Source: JBHOQX01 sp042408595 (GTDB taxonomy: Bacteria > Chloroflexota > Chloroflexia > Chloroflexales > Roseiflexaceae). Taken from it: 64,000 nt of DNA. Both the position numbers and the translations under genes were made by a program. Below the pieces are notes generated by a model, which did no database searches, was not told the DNA's origin, and saw nothing but the letters and a program-made list of their open reading frames with translations. The DNA lies in NCBI GenBank assembly GCA_042408595.1, contig JBHOQX010000104.1, positions 1 to 64,000 on the forward strand. The letters are read 5' to 3'. Below are positions 16,182 to 23,951 of this stretch, one piece after another; the first letter of the stretch is position 1; each line of letters opens with the position of its first letter.

Positions 16182-17093
16182 ATGCGCATCGTCTCCCTTC
16201 TCCCCAGTGCGACGGAGATCATCTGCGCGCTCGGCCTTGGCGATCAGTTGGTGGGCGTGACGCACGAATGCGACGAGCCGGCGTTCGTCCGCGCGCTGCC
16301 GAAGGTCACGCGGACGCTCATCCCGGCCGACGCGACGAGCGCCGAGATCGACCGGCTGGTGCGCGAGCGCCTGCGCAGCCAGCGGGCGCTGTATACGCTC
16401 GACCTGCCGACGCTGGAGGCGCTCCGCCCCGATCTGATCGTCACCCAGGCGCTGTGCGACGTGTGCGCCGTCGCGGAGGAAGAAGTGCGCGCCGCGGCCT
16501 GCACGCTTCCCGGCACGCCGCGCGTGGTCAACCTGGAGCCGGAGACGCTGGCCGAGGTCTTCGACGCCATACGCACGGTGGCGCGCGCCGCCGGCTGCGA
16601 GCGCACGGCAAGGGAAGTGATCGGCGGGCTGATGGCGCGTGTGGAGGCCGTCGTCGCCCGCAGCGCCGCCCTCCGGTATCGGCCGCGCGTGGCCCTCCTC
16701 GAATGGCTCGACCCGCCGTTTTCGTGCGGCCACTGGAGCCCAGAACTGGTGCGGCTGGCGGGTGGCGTGGAAGGGCTTGGCCGCGAGGGGCAACCCAGCC
16801 GTACGCTCACGTGGGATGCGGTGCTGGCCTGGCAGCCAGAGGCCGTCATGATCGCCTGCTGCGGCTTCAGCGTGGAGCGAACGCTTCAGGATATCTCACG
16901 GCTCGCATCGGTCCCTGGCTGGCGGGATCTGCCGGCGGCTCGCGCAGGGCGGGTGTACGTGGTGGATGGTTCGCAGTATTTCAGCCGGCCCGGCCCGCGC
17001 CTGGTCGATAGCCTGGAGATTCTGGCGCACGCGCTGCACCCGGAGGTGCATCCGCTGCCCGCCGGCCTGCCGCCGCCCGCTGTCGTCCCTTAA
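16182..17093 (+). CDS. Cobalamin-binding protein of the BtuF/periplasmic-binding fold
   Basis: 303 residues, helical-backbone metal receptor family (BtuF/FhuD fold). It opens MRIVSLLPSATEIICALGLG with GVTHECDEP near residue 27, a pattern found in proteins annotated as cobalamin-binding. LIVTQALCDVCAV near 86 and CGHWSPELVRLAGG near 185 also fit. No signal peptide or lipobox is present and no BtuC/BtuD genes are adjacent, so it may act in the cytoplasm or be exported by another route. GAGGAG lies at ideal distance from the ATG at 16182. In-frame codons further upstream have no support. Confidence 0.8.
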   Translation: MRIVSLLPSATEIICALGLGDQLVGVTHECDEPAFVRALPKVTRTLIPADATSAEIDRLVRERLRSQRALYTLDLPTLEALRPDLIVTQALCDVCAVAEEEVRAAACTLPGTPRVVNLEPETLAEVFDAIRTVARAAGCERTAREVIGGLMARVEAVVARSAALRYRPRVALLEWLDPPFSCGHWSPELVRLAGGVEGLGREGQPSRTLTWDAVLAWQPEAVMIACCGFSVERTLQDISRLASVPGWRDLPAARAGRVYVVDGSQYFSRPGPRLVDSLEILAHALHPEVHPLPAGLPPPAVVP

Positions 17094-17120
17094 GGCACAG
17101 GGCTGACGTGGTCGCCCGCA

Positions 17121-17200
17121 TCGCGGGAGGTATGGCGGGCCTGCGGGCCGCCACGCGGTTCTTTCCCACCGCGTACGTTTTGGAAGGCGGGCCGTATTGC
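17121..17200 (+). repeat. Interspersed spacer repeat, copy 4
   Basis: GCGGGAGGTATGGCGGGCC, CCACGCGGTTCTTTC and CCCACCGCGTACGTTTTGG follow the same order as 1629-1735. It lies between the convergent cobalamin-binding protein and lipoprotein genes. Confidence 0.6.
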
Positions 17201-17259
17201 CTGGCTGCGTGTGATGCGCGCACCGCGTCAGCACGCTGCCCGAGCGGTCTGTCGTGGCG

Positions 17260-17850
17260 CTAGCGGTAGCGGGGGCTGACCGTCCACGCTCCGAGCCGGC
17301 CTGGGTTGCCGTCCCACGCAGCCCATGCGCGGCGTTCGACGGTGATCCGGATGATCTCGGCCTCCGGCTCCTGCGGCGCGGACGGCAGCGTCCCGATCGC
17401 GGTGATGCTCATGAGGGTCGCGTCCCCGCCGAAGAGCGCGTGGATCACCTGCGCCAGCTCGCGCTTGGCCTGCGTGCCAGTCCCACGATCGGTGAAGGCC
17501 GGCTGCACCGGCACAACGACCGTCACCGCCGGCCCGCTGGGGAGGGTTGCGAACTGCACGTTCCAGCGGCCCTGCGGGATGCGCATGATCCGGCGCGTAT
17601 CCACGCCGCGCATCGCCGATTGCGCCAGCCGCAGGTAGCGCGCCTCGCGGGTCTCGACGGTCGGGGCGGCGGTGGCCGGCGCGGCGCTCGCTTGGGGCGT
17701 GATGGTAGCGGGCAGGTCGGTAGATTGGCGCGTCGCGTCGGTGGTGGCCGGCGCGGCGCTCGGTTGGGGTGCTGCGGGCTTGGGCGCGGCCAGGTTGCTG
17801 CACCCCGCCAGGAGCCAGAGGGTGAGAAGAGCGGGGAAAAGCCGGTTCAT
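17260..17850 (-). CDS. Putative lipoprotein of unknown function
   Basis: 196 residues from the ATG at 17850. The signal peptide RLFPALLTLWLLAGC ends in a clear lipobox (LAGC, Cys about residue 17). It is followed by a Pro/Ala/Thr linker to about residue 65 and a compact globular domain. The sequence of that domain (RIPQGRWNVQFATLP, VIHALFGGDATLMSITAIGT) does not match a family I can name. An upstream in-frame ATG at 17895 would bury the signal peptide and is rejected. Probably membrane-anchored outside the cell. Confidence 0.7.
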   Translation of the reverse strand: MNRLFPALLTLWLLAGCSNLAAPKPAAPQPSAAPATTDATRQSTDLPATITPQASAAPATAAPTVETREARYLRLAQSAMRGVDTRRIMRIPQGRWNVQFATLPSGPAVTVVVPVQPAFTDRGTGTQAKRELAQVIHALFGGDATLMSITAIGTLPSAPQEPEAEIIRITVERRAWAAWDGNPGRLGAWTVSPRYR

Positions 17851-17981
17851 AGCTCGTGGTTTCGTGTCTGGTCGGACCACAGGGCTCACAGGCAATCAGA
17901 CCGCGGCGCTGTCAGGCCGTGTGAGATCGACTGTTGCGCTATTGTAGCATTCGCGCCGCGCTGCGGCAAACGGAGGGGGGC

Positions 17982-18713
17982 ATGCAGCTTGACCGGCAGG
18001 TCGCGATCATCACCGGGGCGGGGAGTGGGATCGGCGCGGCGATCGCGCGGCAGTTCGCCGCCGCTGGGGCGCAGGTGGTGCTCGTCGGTCGGCGGGCCGC
18101 GGCGCTGGAGGAGGTGCGGGCGTCGCTTGGCGGCCCCCACCCGGCCCGGGTCGCTCCAGCGGACATCACCGACCGCGCCGCGGTTGGGGCGCTTGTTGAG
18201 GCGGTCGCCGGCGACTATGGGCGCATCGATATCTTGGTGAACAATGCCGGGGCGAACGTCCGAGCGCGGCGCGTGGCCGAGCTGGCGGCCGAGGACTGGG
18301 AACGGCTGCTGACGGTGAATGCGACCGGCGCGTTTCATCTGGCGCAGGCGGTGTTGCCGCATATGCGCGCACGGGGCGGCGGCCTGATCATTAATATCGT
18401 CTCGACGTCGGGCGTGCGGGCGAGCGAGCTGGCCGGTGCGGCCTACAGCGCCGCGAAGCACGCGCTGGCGGCGCTCGGGCGGGTGATCGCCCAGGAGGAA
18501 CGCGCGCACGGCATCCGCGTGACCAACATGCACCCCGGCGAGGTGAATACCCCGATCCTCGATCAGCGGCCCGAGCCGGTGAGCGCCGGGCAGCGCGCCC
18601 GCGCGTTGCAGCCGGAGGATGTCGCTGCGGCGGCGCTGTTCGTCGCGGCGCTGCCGCCGCGGGCCTGCGTGCCGGAGCTGGTGATCACGCCGCTGTACCA
18701 GGCGTTTGTCTAG
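17982..18713 (+). CDS. SDR-family oxidoreductase
   Basis: 243 residues, classical short-chain dehydrogenase with TGAGSGIG (residues 11-18), NNAG near 86, a Ser in NIVSTSG near 139 and YSAAKHA near 154. It lacks the usual C-terminal DGG strand and ends ELVITPLYQAFV, as in the YdfG/serine-dehydrogenase-like group. GGAGGGGG precedes the ATG at 17982 by a few bases. Substrate unknown. Confidence 0.88.
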   Translation: MQLDRQVAIITGAGSGIGAAIARQFAAAGAQVVLVGRRAAALEEVRASLGGPHPARVAPADITDRAAVGALVEAVAGDYGRIDILVNNAGANVRARRVAELAAEDWERLLTVNATGAFHLAQAVLPHMRARGGGLIINIVSTSGVRASELAGAAYSAAKHALAALGRVIAQEERAHGIRVTNMHPGEVNTPILDQRPEPVSAGQRARALQPEDVAAAALFVAALPPRACVPELVITPLYQAFV

Positions 18714-18941
18714 TGTTGGGGGACCGGGGCAGACGATGAAAGCAGGCAACGCTCGATGCGGAAGCCTGCTCCCCCGCGCTACTCAGCGTTCGTCCGGCGT
18801 CCGAACGGGTGTGGCCATCGTTCGTCCTTCGTCGTTGGGCGAGGCCATCGCTCCAGGGAGTCAGCCGCCGCAGCGCCTCGACCTGCTCGCGCCGGCCGTG
18901 GTACTATACGGGCGCAATTCACACGCTGCACGGAGCGACCG
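18714..18941 (+). promoter_or_regulatory. hisC upstream region with extended -10 promoter
   Basis: TGGTACTAT (18899-18907) is an extended -10 about 35 bases before the hisC ATG, with a weak TCGACC (18878-18883) 18 bases upstream. The rest of the gap contains CGTCC/GGACG-type repeat phrases (about 18786-18835) related to those at 6401-6430 and 7381-7410. Confidence 0.5.
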
Positions 18942-20141
18942 ATGATCTCGCAGTTGCTGCGGCCCGATATCGCCGCGCTCGAACCATACACGCCGATCGT
19001 GCCGCTGGAGGTGCTCGCCGCGCGTCTGGGCATCCCGGCGGACCGGCTGGTGAAGCTGGACGCCAACGAGAACCCCTACGGTCCCTCGCCGCGGGCGCGC
19101 GCGGCGCTGGCCGCGCTCGGGGGCGACGGCGCGCTGACCGCGGCGATCTACCCCGATCCGGAGCACACCCGCCTGCGCGCCGCGCTCAGCCGCTACACCG
19201 GCCAGCCGCCGGAGCGGATCATCTGCGGCGCGGGCTCCGACGAGCTGATCGACTTGTTGATGCGCGCCTGCCTCCGGCCCGGCGACGCGATCATCGACTG
19301 TCCGCCGACCTTCGGGATGTACGCCTTCGATGCCGGGTTGTGCGCTGCCCGGGTGGTCGCCGTACCGCGCGACGGCGCCTTTGAACTCGACTTGGCGGGC
19401 ATCGCGGCGGCGGCGGCGCGCACGGCGGCGAAGCTGCTGTTCATCGCCGCGCCGAACAACCCGAGCGGCACGCCGCTGCGCCGCGCCGATCTGCTGCGCC
19501 TGCTCGACCTGCCGCTGCTGGTCGTCGTCGACGAGGCCTATGCCGAGTTCGCCGGCGCCAGCGTCGCCGACCTGGTCGGGCGGCACGCGAACCTGGTCGT
19601 CCTGCGGACGTTCAGCAAGTGGGCCGGGCTGGCCGGGCTGCGCGTCGGCTACGCGCTGGCGCAAGAGGAGCTGCTGGCGCATCTGTGGAAGATCAAGCAG
19701 CCGTATAACGTGAACGTCGCCGCTGAGGCCGCGGCGCTGGCCTCGCTGGAGGACCTGGATGAGCGGATGGCGACGGTCGGGCGGATCGTCGCCGAGCGCG
19801 CCCGGCTGGCGGCGGCGCTGCGGGAGCTGCCGGGGCTGCGCGTCTACCCGAGCGCGGCGAACTTTGTGCTCTGTCGTGTTCTGGATGAAGAACGGACGAT
19901 GAACGATGGACAGCGGACGACGGAGGACGAGGCTCGCTTGTCGCTGGTCCAGCGTCCGCCGTCTGGTGCGGCGGAGCGCGCCCGCGCTATCAAGGAGCGG
20001 CTGGCGCGGCGGGGTATCCTGATCCGCTACTTCAGCAAGCCGGGGCTGGAGGACTGTATCCGCGTCAGCGTCGGCACGCCGGAGCAGAACGATGCGCTGT
20101 TGGCGGCGCTGGCGGAAGCGCTGGCGGCGGACAGCCGCTGA
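18942..20141 (+). CDS. hisC: Histidinol-phosphate aminotransferase with in-frame repeat insertion
   Basis: PLP-dependent class I/II aminotransferase, 399 residues. It converts imidazole acetol phosphate and glutamate to histidinol phosphate in histidine synthesis. Family markers are KLDANENPYGPSP (residues 34-46), YPDPEHTRLR, GAGSDELIDLL, APNNPSGTPL, VVDEAYAEF (PLP Asp/Tyr) and TFSKWAGLAGLRVGY (Schiff-base Lys). Between NFVLCRVLD and RARAIKERLARRGILIRYF lies an insertion of about 30 residues (about 315-344) rich in Glu, Arg and Thr. Its DNA looks like the local intergenic GGACG repeat, and CTGGTGCGGCGG is shared with 6428-6439. The frame stays open. No other his genes are nearby. Confidence 0.9.
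   Translation: MISQLLRPDIAALEPYTPIVPLEVLAARLGIPADRLVKLDANENPYGPSPRARAALAALGGDGALTAAIYPDPEHTRLRAALSRYTGQPPERIICGAGSDELIDLLMRACLRPGDAIIDCPPTFGMYAFDAGLCAARVVAVPRDGAFELDLAGIAAAAARTAAKLLFIAAPNNPSGTPLRRADLLRLLDLPLLVVVDEAYAEFAGASVADLVGRHANLVVLRTFSKWAGLAGLRVGYALAQEELLAHLWKIKQPYNVNVAAEAAALASLEDLDERMATVGRIVAERARLAAALRELPGLRVYPSAANFVLCRVLDEERTMNDGQRTTEDEARLSLVQRPPSGAAERARAIKERLARRGILIRYFSKPGLEDCIRVSVGTPEQNDALLAALAEALAADSR
19884..19972 (+). repeat. Intergenic-type repeat inserted inside hisC
   Basis: About 89 bases including GGACGATGAACGATGGACAG and GTCCGCCGTCTGGTGCGGCG. The composition and phrases match spacer repeats at 6401-6440 and 7381-7410. The ends are approximate, placed where hisC homology stops and resumes. 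Confidence 0.6.
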
Positions 20142-20224
20142 CTCGGCGGGTGAACCTCCTCCGGCACGGGACGCGGGGGCCGCCGCCCCCGATAGCTGCC
20201 CCGCCGCGTCGTCGGCGCACCGCG

Positions 20225-20635
20225 CTACTGGTCCACCCCGCTCTTCAGCGTCAGCATGTAGGCGATCAGGTCGCTGATCTGCTGTGGGGTGAGATCACGC
20301 CCGTAGAAGCGGTACATGATCCCTTCCTGGAAGCCACCGGCCAGGTGTGCGTCCGGCTCGACAATCGACACGCGCAGGTACTCCTCGGCGGATTGCCCCG
20401 GCACTTCGCGGGCGGCGCGGTTGCCGATGTTCGAGAGATTCTGGCCCATCACCTTTGCCACCTCGCCAGGATGGACGGGATGGCACATGATACAGGCCGG
20501 GGTGTTGCCGTCGCGGATGCGGATCGCGCCAGTATAGATCTGCTCGCCGCGCGCCGGATCACCTGGCGGCAGGCCCCCGCCGCATCCGGCGAGCAGCAGA
20601 AGCGCGAGGGCGAAGGGCACGAACCGTCGCATCAT
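20225..20635 (-). CDS. Cytochrome c family lipoprotein
   Basis: 136 residues with a lipoprotein signal (FALALLLLAGCGGG, Cys about residue 18). A single haem-binding site CIMCHP (CxxCH) lies near residue 48, and a distal Met candidate is in GIMYRFYGRDL near 107. It ends with LTPQQISDLIAYMLTLK, the usual last helix of class I cytochromes c. Its start overlaps the stop of the upstream propeller dehydrogenase (ATGA), so it is probably translationally coupled and may accept that enzyme's electrons outside the membrane. Confidence 0.88.
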   Translation of the reverse strand: MMRRFVPFALALLLLAGCGGGLPPGDPARGEQIYTGAIRIRDGNTPACIMCHPVHPGEVAKVMGQNLSNIGNRAAREVPGQSAEEYLRVSIVEPDAHLAGGFQEGIMYRFYGRDLTPQQISDLIAYMLTLKSGVDQ

Positions 20636-22020
20636 GGCCCCGGAGTGTAGCTGATGCGGTAAATCGCGGTGGTGCCGAAGTCGGCGACGTACAGATCGCC
20701 GTCTGGCCCGGTCGTCACCGCCAGCGGGTAGAGGAAGCCACTGGCGAAGGTGGATGTGCGGCTCAGGTACTGGCCGCCGGTGGTTTTCGCCACCTCGATC
20801 CGGGCGACTTCCCCGCGGTTCCATAGCGCAACGAAGGCATTGTCGCGATACTCTTTGGGGAACTGCGCCCCGCCGTAGAAGGCCACGCCGGTCGGCGACG
20901 AATGCGCCGGGAAGGTCGCCAGCGGGCCGATCGTGCCCAGGTTCTTCGGCGGGTCGCCGTAAAAGTACGGGTAGCCGTAGTTGCCGCCCTCGACGATCTG
21001 GTTGAACTCATCCGGTTCGTCGCCGCTGCTGTTGTCGCCGCCAAAGAGCGCACCGTCGCGGTTGAAGGCGACGCCGAAGGTATTGCCGAAGCCGCGGGCG
21101 AAGACCTTCAGGTCGCTACCGTCCGGGTTGACCGAGAGCACGGCGGCGGCAAGTGGGTTCGGCTCGTAGTCGCCGTTGGTGGTGCTGCCGACGCCGAAAT
21201 ACAGCCGCCCATCCGGCCCGAACGCGATCGCACCGTTGGTGTGCGGCCGCAGGATCATCGACGGGAGCCCTTCGACGATCGTGCGGCGCTGGTCGGCCAC
21301 CCCATCGCCATTCGTGTCGCGCAACACTTCGATCTTGCCGGCGCTGGCAGCGTACAGATCGTTGCCGCGCCACGCCAGCCCGACCAGCAACTGGAAGCCA
21401 TCGGCGAACTTCGTGATCGAGTCGATGTGCTTGTCGCCGTTGGTGTCCTTGGCGAGCCACAGGTCGCCGGCGATGTCGCCGATGTACAGGTTGCCGTCCG
21501 GTCCGAAGGCCATGCAGGTCGGGTTGTCCATCGTCCCTTCGGCGTAGATGCTCCAGGTGAAGCCGCGTGGCAGGGTGATCTGGCGCTTGCCCGGGTTGCG
21601 TTCGCGCTCGCGCACCGGTGTGCTGGCGACCACCAGGCCGTAGAGGGCCAGGCCAGCGATGAGCGGCAGGCTCACCAGCAGCGCGCCGAACGCCGCGCCG
21701 CGCCGGCCGCCAGTCGCGAAGCGCCGCGCTGCCCAGCGGGCAAGCCACACCACCAGCGCCCCCACGCCGATGACCGCCGCGAGCGTCGCCGCCGCCTGGA
21801 GCAGCGTCGCAGCGAACGGCACTCGGATCAGCGGTTCGCCGATGCCCACCGGGTAGGTGCTGAGCAGCGCTTGCGCTGCCAGCGCCAGCAACCCTTCGAG
21901 TAACAAAGCCGCCCCCGCCAGCCGCCAGCGGCCGCGGCCGCGCCAGAGCAGCCAGGCGCCGCAGGCGGCCAGGCCGAGAAAGAGGGTCAGCAGCGCAAGC
22001 GTGGCAAAGGTGATCAGCAT
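20632..22020 (-). CDS. Membrane-anchored PQQ-dependent sugar dehydrogenase-like propeller
   Basis: 462 residues. Three or four hydrophobic helices (about 1-140) are followed by a six-bladed beta-propeller of the glucose/sorbosone dehydrogenase family: LPRGFTWSIYAEG, MAFGPDGNLYIGD, DTNGDKHIDSITKFADGFQL, GAIAFGPDGRLYFGVGS, FARGFGNTFGVAFN and YPLAVTTGPDGDLYVADFG. DTNGDxxxD resembles a calcium loop. It likely oxidises a sugar or related compound with PQQ and passes electrons to the cytochrome c encoded just downstream. The start at 22020 (MLITFATLALL) places the first helix at the N-terminus. The longer frame from 22110 is not supported. Confidence 0.82.
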   Translation of the reverse strand: MLITFATLALLTLFLGLAACGAWLLWRGRGRWRLAGAALLLEGLLALAAQALLSTYPVGIGEPLIRVPFAATLLQAAATLAAVIGVGALVVWLARWAARRFATGGRRGAAFGALLVSLPLIAGLALYGLVVASTPVRERERNPGKRQITLPRGFTWSIYAEGTMDNPTCMAFGPDGNLYIGDIAGDLWLAKDTNGDKHIDSITKFADGFQLLVGLAWRGNDLYAASAGKIEVLRDTNGDGVADQRRTIVEGLPSMILRPHTNGAIAFGPDGRLYFGVGSTTNGDYEPNPLAAAVLSVNPDGSDLKVFARGFGNTFGVAFNRDGALFGGDNSSGDEPDEFNQIVEGGNYGYPYFYGDPPKNLGTIGPLATFPAHSSPTGVAFYGGAQFPKEYRDNAFVALWNRGEVARIEVAKTTGGQYLSRTSTFASGFLYPLAVTTGPDGDLYVADFGTTAIYRISYTPGP

Positions 22021-22180
22021 AGGTGTGGGATAGTCAGTCTTAACACCGCCTGTGCTACACAGAGGCGCACAGCCGCCTGTAATCATAGCCGATCCGGCTG
22101 AAGCGGGCAATGAATTCGGGCGGGCATGGGTGTGACAATTCGTTCACGTTTGGTGTGTCTTCGCAGGGATGCGCGGAATC

Positions 22181-22189
22181 TGGTACTAT
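22181..22189 (+). promoter_or_regulatory. Extended -10 promoter of the phosphatidylcholine synthase gene
   Basis: TGGTACTAT, identical to the hexamer and extension upstream of hisC (18899-18907), with a weak TTCGCA 18 bases before TACTAT. The start point would be about 65 bases before the ATG. Confidence 0.45.
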
Positions 22190-22260
22190 ACCGGCACCGG
22201 CCGCCAAAACCGCCCGCCACGTGGCGCAGCCGGCTGCCATCACCGCATGAGGACTGCACC

Positions 22261-23007
22261 ATGAACTACAACAAAACATCGGTGCCGGCGTATGTCGCGG
22301 CGGCGGGGGTGCATGTGTATACCGCTAGCGGCGTCGTGCTCGCCTTTCTGACGGTGATGGCCGCGATCCAGAAGGAGGTGACGCTGGCGCTCTGGCTGGG
22401 GCTGGTCGCCATGGTGATCGACGGCACCGATGGGATGCTGGCGCGTACCTTCCGGGTGAAAGAGCGCCTGCCGTGGTTCGACGGCGCGACGCTCGACAAC
22501 ATCGTCGATTACCTGACGTATGTGTTTGCGCCAGTGGTGCTGTTGTGGACCTGCGGCTACCTGCCGCAGGGCCCGGCCGGCCTGATCATCGCTGTCTTGC
22601 CGCTGCTCGCCTCGGCCTACCAGTTCTGCCGGGTGGACGCCAAGACCGACGACCACTTCTTCCTCGGCTTTCCGAGCTACTGGAACGTCGTCGCGTTTTA
22701 TGTGATCGTGCTCGGTCTCAACCCACGGACGACCAGCATTGCGCTGATCGTCCTCGCGGTGCTGGCATTCGTGCCGATCTGCTACCTGTATCCCTCGCGT
22801 ACGCTCGTGCTGCGCCGGCTGACGCTGGCGGCCTCGGCGATCTGGATGATCTGCTACATCATCATCCTGCTCGGCATGCCGGCGCCGGATCCGCTGGTGG
22901 TCAACATCTCGCTGCTCTTCGTGGCCTACTACGTCGCCGCGAGCCTATACCTCACCTACCGGCGCTATCTCAACCGTCGCGAACAGCGCAGCCACGGCAG
23001 CGTGTAG
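22261..23007 (+). CDS. pcs: Phosphatidylcholine synthase (CDP-alcohol phosphotransferase family)
   Basis: Integral membrane enzyme of 248 residues expected to join CDP-diacylglycerol and choline to make phosphatidylcholine in one step. The CDP-alcohol motif is complete: DGTDGMLAR followed by FDGATLDNIVDYLTYV (residues about 50-85), and the spacing and the VKxxLPxxDG context are those of Pcs rather than PgsA or PssA. Seven or eight hydrophobic helices span the protein. Start ATG at 22261. No choline transport gene is seen nearby. Confidence 0.85.
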   Translation: MNYNKTSVPAYVAAAGVHVYTASGVVLAFLTVMAAIQKEVTLALWLGLVAMVIDGTDGMLARTFRVKERLPWFDGATLDNIVDYLTYVFAPVVLLWTCGYLPQGPAGLIIAVLPLLASAYQFCRVDAKTDDHFFLGFPSYWNVVAFYVIVLGLNPRTTSIALIVLAVLAFVPICYLYPSRTLVLRRLTLAASAIWMICYIIILLGMPAPDPLVVNISLLFVAYYVAASLYLTYRRYLNRREQRSHGSV

Positions 23008-23145
23008 TTTTACTGAGCGCAGGTGGAAAGGGCGGCGCCGCGCATGCCGTATGCCGCAGGAACGTCCAGCAACCCAAAGGAACAGCGAACAAACCGTGCG
23101 CTTGCCCCCTGTTCCCTGATTCCTGTGTTCCCCTGCTCCTTCTCG
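23008..23145. repeat. Spacer with TTCCC/TTCCT low-complexity tract
   Basis: CCCTGTTCCCTGATTCCTGT and GTTCCCCTGCTCC (about 23108-23136) form a pyrimidine-rich phrase. The reverse complement of a related phrase lies at 32380-32412. It separates the convergent pcs and regulator genes. Confidence 0.5.
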
Positions 23146-23877
23146 TTACCGGCCCGCCTGCGAGAAGCGCGCCCGCTGGAAGGTCTCTTCGGACTCGCGC
23201 AGGTGATCCTGCATCGCCTTGCGGGCCCCGATCCGGTCGCGCGCCTTGATCCGCTCATAGATCGTACTGTGGTGCCGGTAGGCCCGCGGCGGCGTATCTG
23301 GCAGGTTGATGCCGGTGAGCCGCACTTCGATCAGCATGTCGGCGATCGAGCTGAGCAGCACCGGGTAGAGCGGGTTGTGCGTCGCCTCGGCGATCGCCGC
23401 GTGGAAGGCGACATCCGCCTCGGCCCAGCGGCGCGGCTCGCGCTCGTACGTCTGCATCGCGTCGAGCTGCGCCGCCATGTGCTCGAGATCCTCATCCGTC
23501 CGCCGCTCGGCGGCCAGGCCCGCCAGCTCGACCTCCAGCAGCCGCCGCACTTCCTGGACATGCGTGAACGACACGCCACTCCCGCCGGAGCGCAGCATCA
23601 TCGTCATCATCTCGGAGACGAGCGCTGGGTTCGGGGCGCGCACGATCGTCCCACCGCCGCGCCGCACCTCGAGCAACCCTTTGACCGTGAGCGAGCGCAC
23701 TGCCTCGCGCACGACGGTGCGGCTGACGCCGAGTAATTCGCACAGCTCCCGTTCCGATGGCAGCTTCTCACCCGGCTTGATGCCGCTGTCGAGCACCAGC
23801 GACTGAAGGCGCGCGGCGAGCTGGTCGGACAGGCGGTCGGTGCGTGTGAGCGGCTGAAGCTGTGGCGGCTGAGTCAT
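23146..23877 (-). CDS. FadR-subfamily GntR transcriptional regulator
   Basis: 243 residues. Winged helix at about 15-80 (ERELCELLGVSRTVVREAVR, then LLEVRRGGGTIV), followed by an FCD effector domain with the metal-type residues in DVAFHAAIAEATHN near 150 and HHSTIYERIKARD near 205. It sits at the promoter-distal end of the minus-strand carbohydrate operon (31373 to 23146) and is a natural candidate to bind the operators at 31419-31549. The effector is unknown but probably a sugar acid or related metabolite. Confidence 0.9.
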   Translation of the reverse strand: MTQPPQLQPLTRTDRLSDQLAARLQSLVLDSGIKPGEKLPSERELCELLGVSRTVVREAVRSLTVKGLLEVRRGGGTIVRAPNPALVSEMMTMMLRSGGSGVSFTHVQEVRRLLEVELAGLAAERRTDEDLEHMAAQLDAMQTYEREPRRWAEADVAFHAAIAEATHNPLYPVLLSSIADMLIEVRLTGINLPDTPPRAYRHHSTIYERIKARDRIGARKAMQDHLRESEETFQRARFSQAGR

Positions 23878-23951
23878 GCAGTTCTCTCCATATCTGATCG
23901 CGCGATGCGCCCCGGGCGGTTTCGTCCGGAGCGCGGCGCGCGATCCGGGGA

